Assembly (NCBI GenBank): GCA_031359995.1
Contig: JANMAT010000007.1
Location: 42,434 to 106,433, forward strand
Length of the DNA: 64,000 nt
Source: JANMAT01 sp031359995
GTDB lineage: Bacteria; Actinomycetota; Acidimicrobiia; Acidimicrobiales; Ilumatobacteraceae
Direction of reading: 5' to 3'
How positions within the stretch are numbered: the stretch's first letter is position 1; each line of letters begins with the position of its first letter. Position numbers and translations under genes: made by a program. Below are positions 8,326 to 16,961 of this stretch, piece after piece. The notes beneath the pieces were generated by a model that searched no databases, was not told where the DNA came from, and saw only the letters and a program-made list of their open reading frames with translations.

Positions 8326-8694
8326 TCAGTACGAACGGAGCTCGACGGTGTTGCCGTCGGGGTCGAGCACGTACACCGACCAGCCGTCGCCGCGGGCGCC
8401 GTAGCGCGTGGCCGGCCCGTCGACGATCGTGAAGCGCGTGTCGGCCACCACGGCGTCGACATCGGCCCGATCGACCACGAGGCACAGGTGGTCCATGTTC
8501 GTGCCGCTGCGCTCCGCGGCGAGGATGTCGATGATGGTGCCGGCGCTGACGCGCACCGATGGGAACGGCACCTCGCGCCGGCGCCACGGGTCGACCCGCA
8601 CGCCGGCGAGGCCGATCACGCCGGTGTACCAGGCCAGCGCCCGCTCGACGTCGGTGGTGTTCAACACGATGTGGTCCATCGCCTGCACGTTCAT
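8326..8694 (-). CDS. VOC (glyoxalase/dioxygenase-fold) family protein
   Basis: 122 residues in two beta-alpha-beta-beta-beta halves. MDHIVLNTTDVERALAWYTGVIGL opens the first half, and MDHLCLVV...VYVLDPDGNTVELRSY forms the second. His in MDHIVL and MDHLCL and Glu in NTVELR are at the usual metal-ligand positions. The ATG at 8694 follows AGGA; the reading extended to 8793 has no extra domain. It may bind a small substrate such as a methylated or thiol compound with the MetE-like neighbour, but this is only context. Confidence 0.78.
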   Translation of the reverse strand: MNVQAMDHIVLNTTDVERALAWYTGVIGLAGVRVDPWRRREVPFPSVRVSAGTIIDILAAERSGTNMDHLCLVVDRADVDAVVADTRFTIVDGPATRYGARGDGWSVYVLDPDGNTVELRSY

Positions 8695-8822
8695 GATGGT
8701 CCCATCCTCGCGCCATGCCGAACCACGATGCACCCGAAGGCTGGTGGACCGGCACGACCCGGGGCCGGCAACTCTGGGACCGTTGGGCGTCACCGGTGGC
8801 GCTAGGCCGGCCCAGAACGAGG

Positions 8823-9773
8823 CTACGGGGCCGCAGGCGCCAAGCGGTCGCCCAGCACCAGCGCGGCAGCACCGAGCAGGCCGGCGTGGCCGCCGCCCAG
8901 CGCCGCCGGCACGATGGTGACGCCCTCGAGGTAGGCGAGGCGCCCGTGTTCGGCCAGGGCGGCGCGCGCCGGCCCGAACAGCAGCTCACCCACGTTGGCG
9001 ACGCCGCCGCCGATCACCGCGAGGCGCACGTCGCACGCGGCGGCGATGCTGGCCACGGCCGCGCCCACGGCCATGCCCGAACGGGCGAAGGCGGCCACGG
9101 CCAGCGCGTCGCCGTCACGCGCCGACGCCGCCAGTTCGGGCACCGTGGCCTCCTGGCCCTCGGCCGGTTGCCAGCCGCCGTCGAGCGCCCACCGCAGCAG
9201 CGACGGGCCGCTGGCGATGGCTTCCACGCACCCACGGCCGCCGCACGGGCACGGCGGCCCGTGCACGTCGACGACGAGGTGGCCGACGTGGCCGGCGTTG
9301 CCGGACGGACCGAGGAGCGGGCGCCCACCGAGGATCAGCCCGGCGCCGACGCCGGTGGACACGACCATGCCGACCATGTCGTCGACGCCGCGGCCGGCAC
9401 CGAAGGTGTGCTCGCCGTAGGCCATGCACACACCGTCGTTGGCGATCTCCACCGGCAGCTCGCCGGCGAGCTCCTGCAGGCGCTCGCGCAGCGGGAACCC
9501 GCGCCACCCGACGATGTTGAGCGGGCTCACCGTGCCGCGCACGCGGTCGTGGGGGCCGGCCGTCCCCACGCCGAGACCGACGCACGCCTGGCCGTCGTCC
9601 GTGGCCCGCACCCGCCGGACCAGTTCGGCCAGCGCGGCCCACACCATCTCGCCGTCACCCACCGGGGTGGACACCGTGCTGAGACCGTGCAGCCCGCCCT
9701 GCTCGTCCACGAAGGCGGCGGCGATCTTCGTGCCACCGATGTCGATGGCCAGAGCGCGGGTGGCGGAACCCAT
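8823..9773 (-). CDS. ROK-family sugar kinase (glucokinase-like)
   Basis: 316 residues starting at MGSATRALAIDIGGTKI. IDIGGTK is the phosphate-binding motif of the ASKHA fold. EIANDGVCMAYGEH carries the catalytic Asp, and GPPCPCGGRGCVEA is the ROK zinc site (CxCGxxGCxE). Family members phosphorylate glucose, N-acetylglucosamine or related sugars, or act as repressors when an HTH is fused; none is fused here, so it is an enzyme. An ATG at 9812 is possible but adds 13 residues before the fold. The amylosucrase at 12344-14260 is the nearest carbohydrate gene. Confidence 0.85.
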   Translation of the reverse strand: MGSATRALAIDIGGTKIAAAFVDEQGGLHGLSTVSTPVGDGEMVWAALAELVRRVRATDDGQACVGLGVGTAGPHDRVRGTVSPLNIVGWRGFPLRERLQELAGELPVEIANDGVCMAYGEHTFGAGRGVDDMVGMVVSTGVGAGLILGGRPLLGPSGNAGHVGHLVVDVHGPPCPCGGRGCVEAIASGPSLLRWALDGGWQPAEGQEATVPELAASARDGDALAVAAFARSGMAVGAAVASIAAACDVRLAVIGGGVANVGELLFGPARAALAEHGRLAYLEGVTIVPAALGGGHAGLLGAAALVLGDRLAPAAP

Positions 9774-9919
9774 CGCCACGCACGGTAGCGGCCCCGCAAC
9801 ATGAATTGACATGCCGCACGTACTGATGATGCCGGCCCCCGGAATCGGTGCTCCGGTGCTCCCGGTCGTCCCCGGATCACGCCGACATCAGCCGCAGCGG
9901 GCACGCCCCCAGCGATCAG

Positions 9920-11095
9920 CTACCACGCGACCGGAAGGCGGTGGCGGCCCCACAGGAACCACGGCGCGATGCGCTCGGTGGCACCGGCCAGGTGCAGCTC
10001 CGGCAGGCGCTCGACAAGGACCCGGAGCGCGATCGTGGCCTCGGCCCGGGCCAGGTTCGCCCCGAGGCAGAGATGGACGCCGCTGCCGAACGACAGGTGG
10101 CGACGACGCAGCGCCGCGAGATCGCGGTCGAGTCGGAACGCATCGGGGTCGTCGAACACCGCCGCGTCGCGATTGGCCGCCGCGTAGTTCATCTGCACAC
10201 GGGCACCGGCCGGCACCGCCACGCCGTGGAGCGCGACCGGGCACGCGGTCTGGCGGAACAGACCGAGCACGGGCGGGTCGAACCGCAGGCTCTCCTCCAC
10301 CGCCACCTCGCACAACCCCGGGTCGGCGACCACCGCCTCCCAACGCGACCGCCGCTCGAGCAGGCGCCACACGCCGTTGGTGATCAGCGACGTCGTCGTC
10401 TCGTTCCCACCGACCAGCAACTGGGCCAGGACGCCGAGGAGCTCCTGCTCCGCGACGGGGCGGCGGGCGGCGGCCGCGGCGAGCACCAGGCCCGAGATGA
10501 GGTCGTCGCTCAGCGCGCCACCGGCGTCGAGCGTGGCGCGCCGGGCGCGGATGCCATCGAGCAGGTAGGCGTGCATCTCCTGCTGCGTGGCCTTGTTCGA
10601 CGCGTCGGCGCGGCCCATGGCCAGCACCTGGGCATCGCTCCACACCTTGAAGCGATCGCGGTCCTCCTCGGCCACCCCGAGCAACCGGGCGATGAGGATG
10701 ACCGGGAGCGGGCAGGCGAGCGCGTCGTGGAGCTCGGCCGCGCGGCGTCCGCCGGCCACCATCGCATCGACCAACGCGTGGGCCAGCGTGGCGATGACCG
10801 GTCCCTGCTCCTCCATCCGGCGCGCCGTGAACCAGCTGAGGACCATCTGGCGGAACAGGGTGTGCTCGGGCGGATCGTTGAACAGCCCTCCGCCGGGGCG
10901 CCCCACCGGACCCTGGCCGAAGGCGGCCGTGTACCGATCGGTGTCGCGGGCCACGTCGAGCACGTCGGCGTGACGGCTCACCGTGGTGACGTCCATGCCC
11001 TCGTGGTGGTGCACCGGGCACTGCTCGAGCAGCCACCGGCTGGCCGGGTGCGGATCCTGCAGGACCGCCGGATCGAGCGGGTCGTAACCGCTCAT
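9920..11095 (-). CDS. Cytochrome P450
   Basis: 391-residue soluble bacterial P450. I-helix LVGGNETTTS has the normal acid-alcohol pair, EESLR is the ExxR motif, and FGSGVHLCLG is the heme loop with Cys343. The ATG at 11095 overlaps the stop of the Rieske gene (ATGA), so the two oxygenases are translationally coupled. No ferredoxin or reductase gene is adjacent; the closest ferredoxin is at 45903-46100. A joint role with the Rieske protein in oxidising an aromatic or terpenoid/steroid-like compound is likely from arrangement only. Confidence 0.88.
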   Translation of the reverse strand: MSGYDPLDPAVLQDPHPASRWLLEQCPVHHHEGMDVTTVSRHADVLDVARDTDRYTAAFGQGPVGRPGGGLFNDPPEHTLFRQMVLSWFTARRMEEQGPVIATLAHALVDAMVAGGRRAAELHDALACPLPVILIARLLGVAEEDRDRFKVWSDAQVLAMGRADASNKATQQEMHAYLLDGIRARRATLDAGGALSDDLISGLVLAAAAARRPVAEQELLGVLAQLLVGGNETTTSLITNGVWRLLERRSRWEAVVADPGLCEVAVEESLRFDPPVLGLFRQTACPVALHGVAVPAGARVQMNYAAANRDAAVFDDPDAFRLDRDLAALRRRHLSFGSGVHLCLGANLARAEATIALRVLVERLPELHLAGATERIAPWFLWGRHRLPVAW

Positions 11096-12282
11096 CCAGT
11101 CGGGCGGACGAACAGCGACGGCAGCTCGGCGGTGGGCGTGGCGAGGATGCGGTCGACCCAGCCGTGGAAGCGGTGGCCGCCGCCCTCGTTGCGCCCGAAC
11201 AGGAAGTCGGGGCGGGCCGTCACCTTCACCGCCTTCTGGATGCGCAGGCCGGTGGCGTAGTCCTCCTCGCGCACCACGTACTCCAGGAAGTCGGCCTGCT
11301 TCTCGGCCGCCTCGCGCTCCTCGGTGTCGGGTTCGTGGTCGAGCACGTAGGTCTGCACGGTGACCGACGAGTCGGGGTCGTCGCCGGGGAACAGCTGAGA
11401 GATGAGCGCGCCCCGTCCACCGGCCTGGAAACCGGCGATCGAGATGTGGGGGAAGATCGTCCACACGCCCCCGATGAGGCGGTCGGCCGGCCAGGTGTCC
11501 TCGGGCTGGTCCTCCAGCTCGAGCAGCTTCGGGTTCGGGCCACTCACCCGCTGATGGGGGCCCCAGGAGTTGTAGTAGGCCCGGTTCGGGATCGAGGTGC
11601 CGAAGGTGTTCTTGTGGAGGATCGGCAGGTGGTAGAGGTCGAGGTAGCCGTCGTAGGCGACCTTCCAGTTCGGGCCGGCGATGCTGCGGCGCGACACGAC
11701 GTGCCAGTCGGCGAACTCGAAGTGGGCCAGCATCTCGTCGTAGCCGCACAGGAAGGTGTCGACATCGACCGTGGGCTCAGCGGTGAGCTGCACCCAGATG
11801 AGCCCGGCCCGCTCGGCCACGGGCAGCGCCACGAGCCCGAGGCAACTGGTGTCGACGTCGCCGAAGTCCTTCTGGCTCAGGATGCCGACGAGCGCACCGG
11901 TCTGGTCGTAGGTCCATGCGTGATAGGGGCAGGCGAAGCGCCGGGCCGAACCGAGCCCTTCTTCGACCACGACCGCGCCGCGATGGCTGCAGATGTTCAG
12001 GAACGCCCGCACCCCGCCGTCGTGGCCGCGGGTGATGAGCACGGGGACGCCGGCGGCGTGCATCGCCTTGTAGTCACCGGGCTGCTTCAGCTCGGTGGAC
12101 ATCGCCAGCATGAGCGGAAGCCGCCGGAAGACGAGCTCCATCTCCCGCGCCCACCGATCCCGGTCGTAGTAGTTCGTGACCGGCACGCGGTACACGTCGG
12201 GTTCCTGCGGGATGGTGTCGCTCTTGACGTAGGCCATGTTGGCCCGGGCCATCGCCACCAGTTGCGCTCGGCTGTCGTTCAC
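11092..12282 (-). CDS. Rieske non-heme iron ring-hydroxylating oxygenase, alpha subunit
   Basis: 396 residues. Rieske [2Fe-2S] ligands are C98, H100, C118 and H121 (CSH, 17 residues, CPYH). The catalytic iron site is seen in NWKVAYDGYLDLYHLPILH, with H218 and H223 as facial-triad His and D215 as the probable electron-bridging Asp. The GTG at 12282 is supported by GAGGGGG upstream. No beta subunit is encoded nearby, so it resembles alpha-only oxygenases of the KshA/choline-monooxygenase kind. It heads a two-gene unit with the P450 and sits just downstream of a perfect 22-bp dyad. Confidence 0.88.
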   Translation of the reverse strand: MNDSRAQLVAMARANMAYVKSDTIPQEPDVYRVPVTNYYDRDRWAREMELVFRRLPLMLAMSTELKQPGDYKAMHAAGVPVLITRGHDGGVRAFLNICSHRGAVVVEEGLGSARRFACPYHAWTYDQTGALVGILSQKDFGDVDTSCLGLVALPVAERAGLIWVQLTAEPTVDVDTFLCGYDEMLAHFEFADWHVVSRRSIAGPNWKVAYDGYLDLYHLPILHKNTFGTSIPNRAYYNSWGPHQRVSGPNPKLLELEDQPEDTWPADRLIGGVWTIFPHISIAGFQAGGRGALISQLFPGDDPDSSVTVQTYVLDHEPDTEEREAAEKQADFLEYVVREEDYATGLRIQKAVKVTARPDFLFGRNEGGGHRFHGWVDRILATPTAELPSLFVRPTG

Positions 12283-12318
12283 GTCGACCCCCTCGGTCCC
12301 CTCATCATGTTAGGCCGG

Positions 12319-12340
12319 GAAGTAACTGCGCGGTTACTTC
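12319..12340. promoter_or_regulatory. Perfect 22-bp inverted repeat upstream of the Rieske-P450 unit
   Basis: GAAGTAAC (12319-12326), spacer TGCGCG, and GTTACTTC (12333-12340) form perfect 8-bp arms. The repeat sits 37 bp upstream of the Rieske start and 4 bp past the amylosucrase stop. It has no T-run, so an operator for a TetR-like or similar dimer is more likely than a terminator. Confidence 0.5.
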
Positions 12341-12343
12341 GGA

Positions 12344-14260
12344 TCAGCGCACGAGCCAGGCGTACCCGAGCGGCGGCAGGGTGAGCGACAGCCCGTCGAA
12401 GGAGACCCCCGCCCCGGCGAGGGCGACCTCGCCATCGGCGTGGAGCCAGTCGGGCAACACCCGGCGGCCGACGGTGACGGCGTCATCGGAGAAGTTGGCC
12501 ACCGCGCACAGGGGCCCGTGGTAGGCATGGGTCCGCTCGAAGCACAGCACCCGCCGGTCGCCGGTGTCGTGCACGACGGTGCGGGCGCCGCCGTCGATCT
12601 GGGGCAGGGAGCGACGGGCGGTGGCCAGCCGCTGGAACATGGCGAACACGCGGTGCTCGAGGGTGCCCGGCAGGTCGCGGCGGGCGGCGACGTCCCAATC
12701 CATGGGCGGGCGGTGCATCCACCGGTTGTCGTCGCACTTGGCCGCGTCGGCCTCGTAGCCGTGGTCGTTGCGCAGGGCCAGCTCGTCCCCCATGTAGACG
12801 AGGGGGATGCCGCCGTAGGCGAAGACGCACGCGTGGGTCAGCTCGAGCCGGCGGCAGGCCGCCTCGAGCGCCAGTTCGTCACCGCGTGCCACCGCGTCCT
12901 CGACGCCGCACAGCGAAGCCGCACTGCCGGAGATGCGGGCGTCGCCGGTGACCTCGTTCACCTGGAACCGCGCGCCACGGGCGAACGATCCGGGGAAGTC
13001 ACCGCTGTAGAACTCGTTGAGGAAGCGGCGGTGGGCGAAGCCGTCCCATCCGACGGCGGCGGCGTCCTCGTCGGTGACCGCCCACCCGATGTCGTCGTGG
13101 CAACGTACGTACGTGACCCACGCCGAATGGTCGGGGATCTCGGCCATGCGGGCCAGCGCGTGGCTCATGAGGCCCGCATCGCGCGTGGCCAGGCTGGACC
13201 ACAGCATGACCATCAGCTGGTTGTGATACGCCATCTCGCACTCGTCGCGCTCGGGGTCACCGGCACCCACGTACGGCACCAGTTGCTCGGGCGGCACGAT
13301 GGCCTCGGCCTTGAAGACCGTGGCCGGTGCGGCGATGGCCATCAGCGCCCGGAAGGCCCGCAGCAGGGCGTGGGCCTCGGGCTGGTTCTCGCAGTCGGTG
13401 CCGACGCGCTTCCACAGGAACGGCACGGCGTCGAGCCGGAGCACCTCGACGCCGCGGTTGGCCAACCGGCCCATGACGGCCAGCATCTCGCGGAACACGA
13501 CAGGGTTGCCGTAGTTGAGGTCCCATTGGAACTCGTTGAACGTGGTCCACACCCACTGCTGCTCGTCGGGTAGCCACGTGAAGTTGCCCGGCTTGAACGT
13601 GGGGAACACCTCGCGCAGCGTCTGCTCGTAGCAGTCGGGCACCGTGCGGTCGGGGAAGAAGAAGTAGCGGTCGCGGTAGCCGGACTCGTCACGGCGGGCC
13701 CGCACGGCCCAGTCGTGCTCCTTGGCCGTGTGGTTCACGACGAGGTCGACGCACAGGCTGATGCCGCGCGGCCGCAGTGCCGTGGCGAGCTGCTCCAGGT
13801 CGTCCATCGTGCCGAGGCGCGGGTCGACGGCGTCGTAGTCGAGCACGGCGTAGCCGCCGTCGTTCTCGCCGTCGCGCGGCCGCAGCACCGGCATGAGGTG
13901 CAGGTACGACACCTGCAGCTCGGCGAGGTAGTCGAGGCGCTGGGCCACACCCTGCAGGTCACCGGCGAAGCGGTCGGCGTAGGCGACGTAGCCGACCATG
14001 GCGGCCCGCTGGAACCAGCCGGGGTCGGCTTCGCGGCGCAGGTCGAGCTCCCACAGCTCGTCGGATCGGGCCGCCACCGTGTCGACGAGCCACGACGCCA
14101 GCTGAGGCGCGAGCGCCGGGGCCGCTTCGCCATAGACCTCGCCGAGAGCGGCGAGCGCCTCGGGCCACCGTCGATGCAGCCGCGCCGCCACCACGCCGGC
14201 CCGCGACCCCAGGCGATGCCGCCCGGCTGCCACCATCTCGTCGACACGTCCACCGGCCAC
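12344..14260 (-). CDS. Amylosucrase-type GH13 glucosyltransferase
   Basis: 638 residues, the normal length for amylosucrase (EC 2.4.1.4), which builds alpha-1,4-glucan from sucrose and releases fructose. GH13 motifs appear in order: CVDLVVNHTAKEHDW, the nucleophile Asp in VEVLRLDAVPFLWKR, the acid/base Glu in TVFKAEAIV, and the third acid in YVRCHDDIGW. GTDCENQPEAH after the nucleophile is characteristic of amylosucrase as opposed to plain alpha-amylase. An N-terminal helical region of about 90 residues and a C-terminal beta domain complete the fold. The GTG at 14260 is preceded by GAGGGA. Sucrose hydrolase is the main alternative. Confidence 0.85.
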   Translation of the reverse strand: MAGGRVDEMVAAGRHRLGSRAGVVAARLHRRWPEALAALGEVYGEAAPALAPQLASWLVDTVAARSDELWELDLRREADPGWFQRAAMVGYVAYADRFAGDLQGVAQRLDYLAELQVSYLHLMPVLRPRDGENDGGYAVLDYDAVDPRLGTMDDLEQLATALRPRGISLCVDLVVNHTAKEHDWAVRARRDESGYRDRYFFFPDRTVPDCYEQTLREVFPTFKPGNFTWLPDEQQWVWTTFNEFQWDLNYGNPVVFREMLAVMGRLANRGVEVLRLDAVPFLWKRVGTDCENQPEAHALLRAFRALMAIAAPATVFKAEAIVPPEQLVPYVGAGDPERDECEMAYHNQLMVMLWSSLATRDAGLMSHALARMAEIPDHSAWVTYVRCHDDIGWAVTDEDAAAVGWDGFAHRRFLNEFYSGDFPGSFARGARFQVNEVTGDARISGSAASLCGVEDAVARGDELALEAACRRLELTHACVFAYGGIPLVYMGDELALRNDHGYEADAAKCDDNRWMHRPPMDWDVAARRDLPGTLEHRVFAMFQRLATARRSLPQIDGGARTVVHDTGDRRVLCFERTHAYHGPLCAVANFSDDAVTVGRRVLPDWLHADGEVALAGAGVSFDGLSLTLPPLGYAWLVR

Positions 14261-14374
14261 GCTGGTCCCTCGCGCTCTCGTTCAGCCTTCGATCCGTCGC
14301 GCCTCCCCGCCCGACCAGGGTGACAAGCGTAGCGAACCCGGGCGCTCGGGACGCAGGCCGTGTCGGCCGTGGGT

Positions 14375-14790
14375 TCAGGCGGTGAGCCAGGCCCAGGCGT
14401 CGACGACGAGGTCGACGGATGCCTTGCTGCGCACGGCGAACGTGGCGACGACGACACCGGTGACCACCGCCGCCGCGGCCGGGTCGCGCGCCGGCGTGGG
14501 GTTCGCGGTCGACGTGGACGGCACGGCCCCACCGGGGTAGACGCTCACGTCTCGACGGCGCCGACACCGGCGGTCATGGTGGCCGGGTCGTCGTCGTAGA
14601 TCGCGATGGCGTGGCGCCGCCCATTCGGCAGTTGGACCACACCGATCGAGCCGAGGCGCCACGCACCGGCGGGACCCCACAGGCTGCCGTCGTTGTACGG
14701 GTCGCGCACGGCGGCGGCGATCTGGCGCCCGGTCCCGCCCTCTGCCCGCCCGTCGGGAGGAACGACGCGGGACGAGACATGCCGTCGCAT
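14375..14790 (-). pseudogene. Broken secreted-protein gene: two adjoining fragments, the second LDTR-repeat-like
   Basis: Two short frames meet at 14545-14548, where the stop of the first overlaps a GTG of the second. The first (14545-14790, 81 codons) reads GPAGAWRLGSIGVV...HAIAIYDDDP, reminiscent of the end of an exported serine hydrolase. The second (14375-14548, 57 codons) ends ASVDLVVDAWAWLTA and contains VPSTSTAN, matching the last strands of the LDTR repeats elsewhere in the window. A small deletion or frameshift in a once-larger secreted protein explains both. The first frame begins 15 nt after the APH-like gene. The assignment is tentative. Confidence 0.4.
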
Positions 14791-14805
14791 CGCGACGTCC
14801 CGAGC

Positions 14806-15795
14806 TCATCGGAGGTTCTCGGTGAGCTGGGTCTGCAACTGGTCGAACAGGCGTCGCAACAGCTCGTGCTCTTTGCCGGGGGGCGTTCGTTCGACGGCGC
14901 GCCACGCGAGCACCGACATCTTCACGCCCCCGAGCACCTGCCACCATCGCAGCGCGGCCAGGGGTACGCGTCGGCGGCTGGCCGACTCGTAGGCGGCGAT
15001 CCATTCGTCGTCGCTCAGCACGGCACCGACCAGGCCCGTGCCGACGCGCCAGCACGCCAGCTGCGCCCACGCGACGTCCTCGAGCGGGTCGCCGGCGTGG
15101 GCCATCTCCCAGTCCAGCACGGCGGTGATGCCGCTGCGGTCGTAGAGCACGTTGCCGGTCCGGTAGTCGCCGTGCACGACGCACACCCGGTCGGGCGCTC
15201 CCGGTGCATTGCGGTCCAGCCACCGCAACGCGTCCTCCATGATGGGGGTGCGAGCCTCGTTCGTCTCGGCGAGCGCTGCGGCCCACCGGTGCATCTCCAG
15301 GAGTGCGACGTCGTCGGCAGCCGGGATCGGTGAGAGCGCAGCTTCGGGCAGCGAGGCGCGGTGGAGGTCGGCCAGGATGCGCGCCATCTGGTGGCCGAGT
15401 CGGCTCCGCATGGAGACGATGGCGGGGTCGCGCACGAGGGGGCCGACGGCGGCGGTGCCGGGTCGTCGCTGCATCACGAACCACTCGGCGCCGAAGGGCT
15501 CGATGCCCGACCCGACGGCGGCCACGGCGGGCGTCGGCACGGGTGTGCCGTGGAGGTGGCGCAGCAGTGCGGCCTCGTTGCCGCGGGTCAGCGAGTCCTT
15601 GCCCACCACCCCGTCGGCGGCGTCGGTGCACAGGATCCAGGCGGACGTCGCTCCCTCGTGCTCGGCGTCGAAGGCCCACATCCGGCGCGAGTAGCCGCCC
15701 TTCAGGCGCTCGAGCCGGCTCACGCGTGCGGGGCCGCCGAAGGACTTCGTCATGATCGCGGCCAGTTCTGTGGCGAGGTGATCCGGATCGGTCAT
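14806..15795 (-). CDS. Phosphotransferase (APH/FadE36-like kinase) family protein
   Basis: 329 residues with a kinase-like fold. CVVHGDYRTGNVLYD is the catalytic HGDxxxxN loop, and AVLDWEMAHAGDPLEDVAW provides the metal-binding Asp. The group is close to the aminoglycoside-phosphotransferase-like proteins found beside acyl-CoA dehydrogenases in lipid and steroid catabolic loci, not to resistance genes. The ATG at 15795 overlaps the stop of the luciferase-like gene (ATGA). The substrate is unknown; phosphorylation of a hydroxylated intermediate is one possibility. Confidence 0.8.
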   Translation of the reverse strand: MTDPDHLATELAAIMTKSFGGPARVSRLERLKGGYSRRMWAFDAEHEGATSAWILCTDAADGVVGKDSLTRGNEAALLRHLHGTPVPTPAVAAVGSGIEPFGAEWFVMQRRPGTAAVGPLVRDPAIVSMRSRLGHQMARILADLHRASLPEAALSPIPAADDVALLEMHRWAAALAETNEARTPIMEDALRWLDRNAPGAPDRVCVVHGDYRTGNVLYDRSGITAVLDWEMAHAGDPLEDVAWAQLACWRVGTGLVGAVLSDDEWIAAYESASRRRVPLAALRWWQVLGGVKMSVLAWRAVERTPPGKEHELLRRLFDQLQTQLTENLR

Positions 15796-16841
15796 GACCG
15801 GATGCGGTCCGAGGTCCACAGCGGCACCATCGGTGCGGCCTCGGTGGGGGATGTGCCGTGCAGCAGCACCTCGTCGGCGCCCGCGCGCCGGTAGGCACGT
15901 GCACGATCGACGCAGGCGGCCGCCGTGCCGACGGCGGCGCCCTCGGTGAACCACTCGTCGGGGATGACCTCGGCGGCGTCGACGAGCCGGTCCCGGCCGA
16001 GGGCGGTATCCGCGATTCCTCTGCCCGCCAGCGTGGGGTGCCCGCGCACGGCGGTCAGCACCGCCGGATCCCACCCGTTCGCGGCGACGAGCAGCTCGCC
16101 GAGGCCGCGGACCTGGAAGTAGCTGACGGCGCGCGCCCGGACGGCGAGGTCCTCACGCTCGGGTGCCAGGGCGGGAGCCGCCACCAACGTCGACACGATG
16201 CGCAGCGTGGCGGGGTCGCGCTCCGCCTCCTCGGCGGCGCGGCGCACCTGTGCCACGCATCGTTCGACCGCCGCCGCGGTCAGGAACGGATGGAGGATGA
16301 CGCCGTCGAAGGCCCGGCCGGCGAGCGCCAGGCCCAGCGGGCCGATCGTTCCGAGCAGCAGTGGCGGTGGCGGCCCGGTCGGCACATCGGAGAACCGCAG
16401 GCCTCGGAAGGATCCGGCGGGCCCGGTCTCCGTGATGCGCTCGCCGGCCAGCAGCCGCCGCACGGTGGTGGCGAGATGCTCGAGACTGCTGAGCGTCGGC
16501 TTGGGAACCCCGAGCGACGGCGCGAGCGCGCCCAGCCCACGGCCCAGGCCGAGCACGAAACGACCGCCACTGAGCAGCTGCAGCGTGGAGGCCATGGCTG
16601 CCACCGTCAGCGGATGGCGGGTGCCCTGATGGATGAGCGCGGTGCCGACCCGCACCCGTTCGGTGCGAGCCACGATGGCGCCACAGAGGACGGCGGCATC
16701 CTTCACGTCGAGCCGCTCGCTCACGTACACCGCTCCGAAGCCGGCGGCCTCCGCCGCGGCCGCCTCCTGCAGGCCGACGGTCGGGTCCGCCGCCCGGCCG
16801 GGCAGCACGTAGATGCTCAGGTCGTCGGCCGCGCTGGCCAT
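15792..16841 (-). CDS. Luciferase-like (LLM) F420/FMN-dependent oxidoreductase
   Basis: 349 residues forming a TIM-barrel of the bacterial-luciferase superfamily. LSIYVLPGRAADP at the start, EAAGFGAVYVSERLDVKD, RVRVGTALIHQGTRHPLTVAAMASTL and GRFVLGLGRGLG are the family blocks; such proteins in actinobacteria mostly use coenzyme F420. It is divergent from the PaaA-like operon, sharing a 120-bp promoter region with a dyad, and heads a two-gene unit with the APH-like kinase. Participation in the same pathway as the divergent operon is inferred. Confidence 0.82.
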   Translation of the reverse strand: MASAADDLSIYVLPGRAADPTVGLQEAAAAEAAGFGAVYVSERLDVKDAAVLCGAIVARTERVRVGTALIHQGTRHPLTVAAMASTLQLLSGGRFVLGLGRGLGALAPSLGVPKPTLSSLEHLATTVRRLLAGERITETGPAGSFRGLRFSDVPTGPPPPLLLGTIGPLGLALAGRAFDGVILHPFLTAAAVERCVAQVRRAAEEAERDPATLRIVSTLVAAPALAPEREDLAVRARAVSYFQVRGLGELLVAANGWDPAVLTAVRGHPTLAGRGIADTALGRDRLVDAAEVIPDEWFTEGAAVGTAAACVDRARAYRRAGADEVLLHGTSPTEAAPMVPLWTSDRIRS

Positions 16842-16877
16842 CGTCGGGTGCCTCCATGGGTCGGCTCCGCCGCACGG

Positions 16878-16897
16878 GACGTGACGCTTGACACGTC
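16878..16897. promoter_or_regulatory. 20-bp inverted repeat, candidate TetR operator
   Basis: GACGTG (16878-16883), 8 nt, and CACGTC (16892-16897) are perfect 6-bp arms. The right half overlaps the -35 element of the promoter facing the PaaA-like operon. Its size and position suit a TetR dimer; the TetR gene at the end of that operon is the obvious candidate. Confidence 0.45.
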
Positions 16898-16917
16898 GTT
16901 GGGCCCAGCGCCATATT
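16888..16917 (+). promoter_or_regulatory. Candidate promoter of the PaaA-like operon
   Basis: A perfect TTGACA (16888-16893), 18-nt spacer and CATATT (16912-16917) lie about 45 bp upstream of the first start codon, followed by GGAGGT about 9 nt before the ATG. The -35 lies inside the inverted repeat described above. Confidence 0.5.
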
Positions 16918-16961
16918 TACGTGGACGGATGAGTCGAACAAATCCGTGGAGGTGATTCACG

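Noticed and set aside
12319..12340. The 22-bp dyad as a rho-independent terminator of the amylosucrase gene
   Set aside because: No T-run and AT-containing arms; an operator fits better, though not excluded.
14806..15795. Aminoglycoside resistance gene
   Set aside because: The phosphotransferase motifs belong to the broad APH/FadE36-like group linked to acyl-CoA genes; nothing points to an antibiotic substrate.
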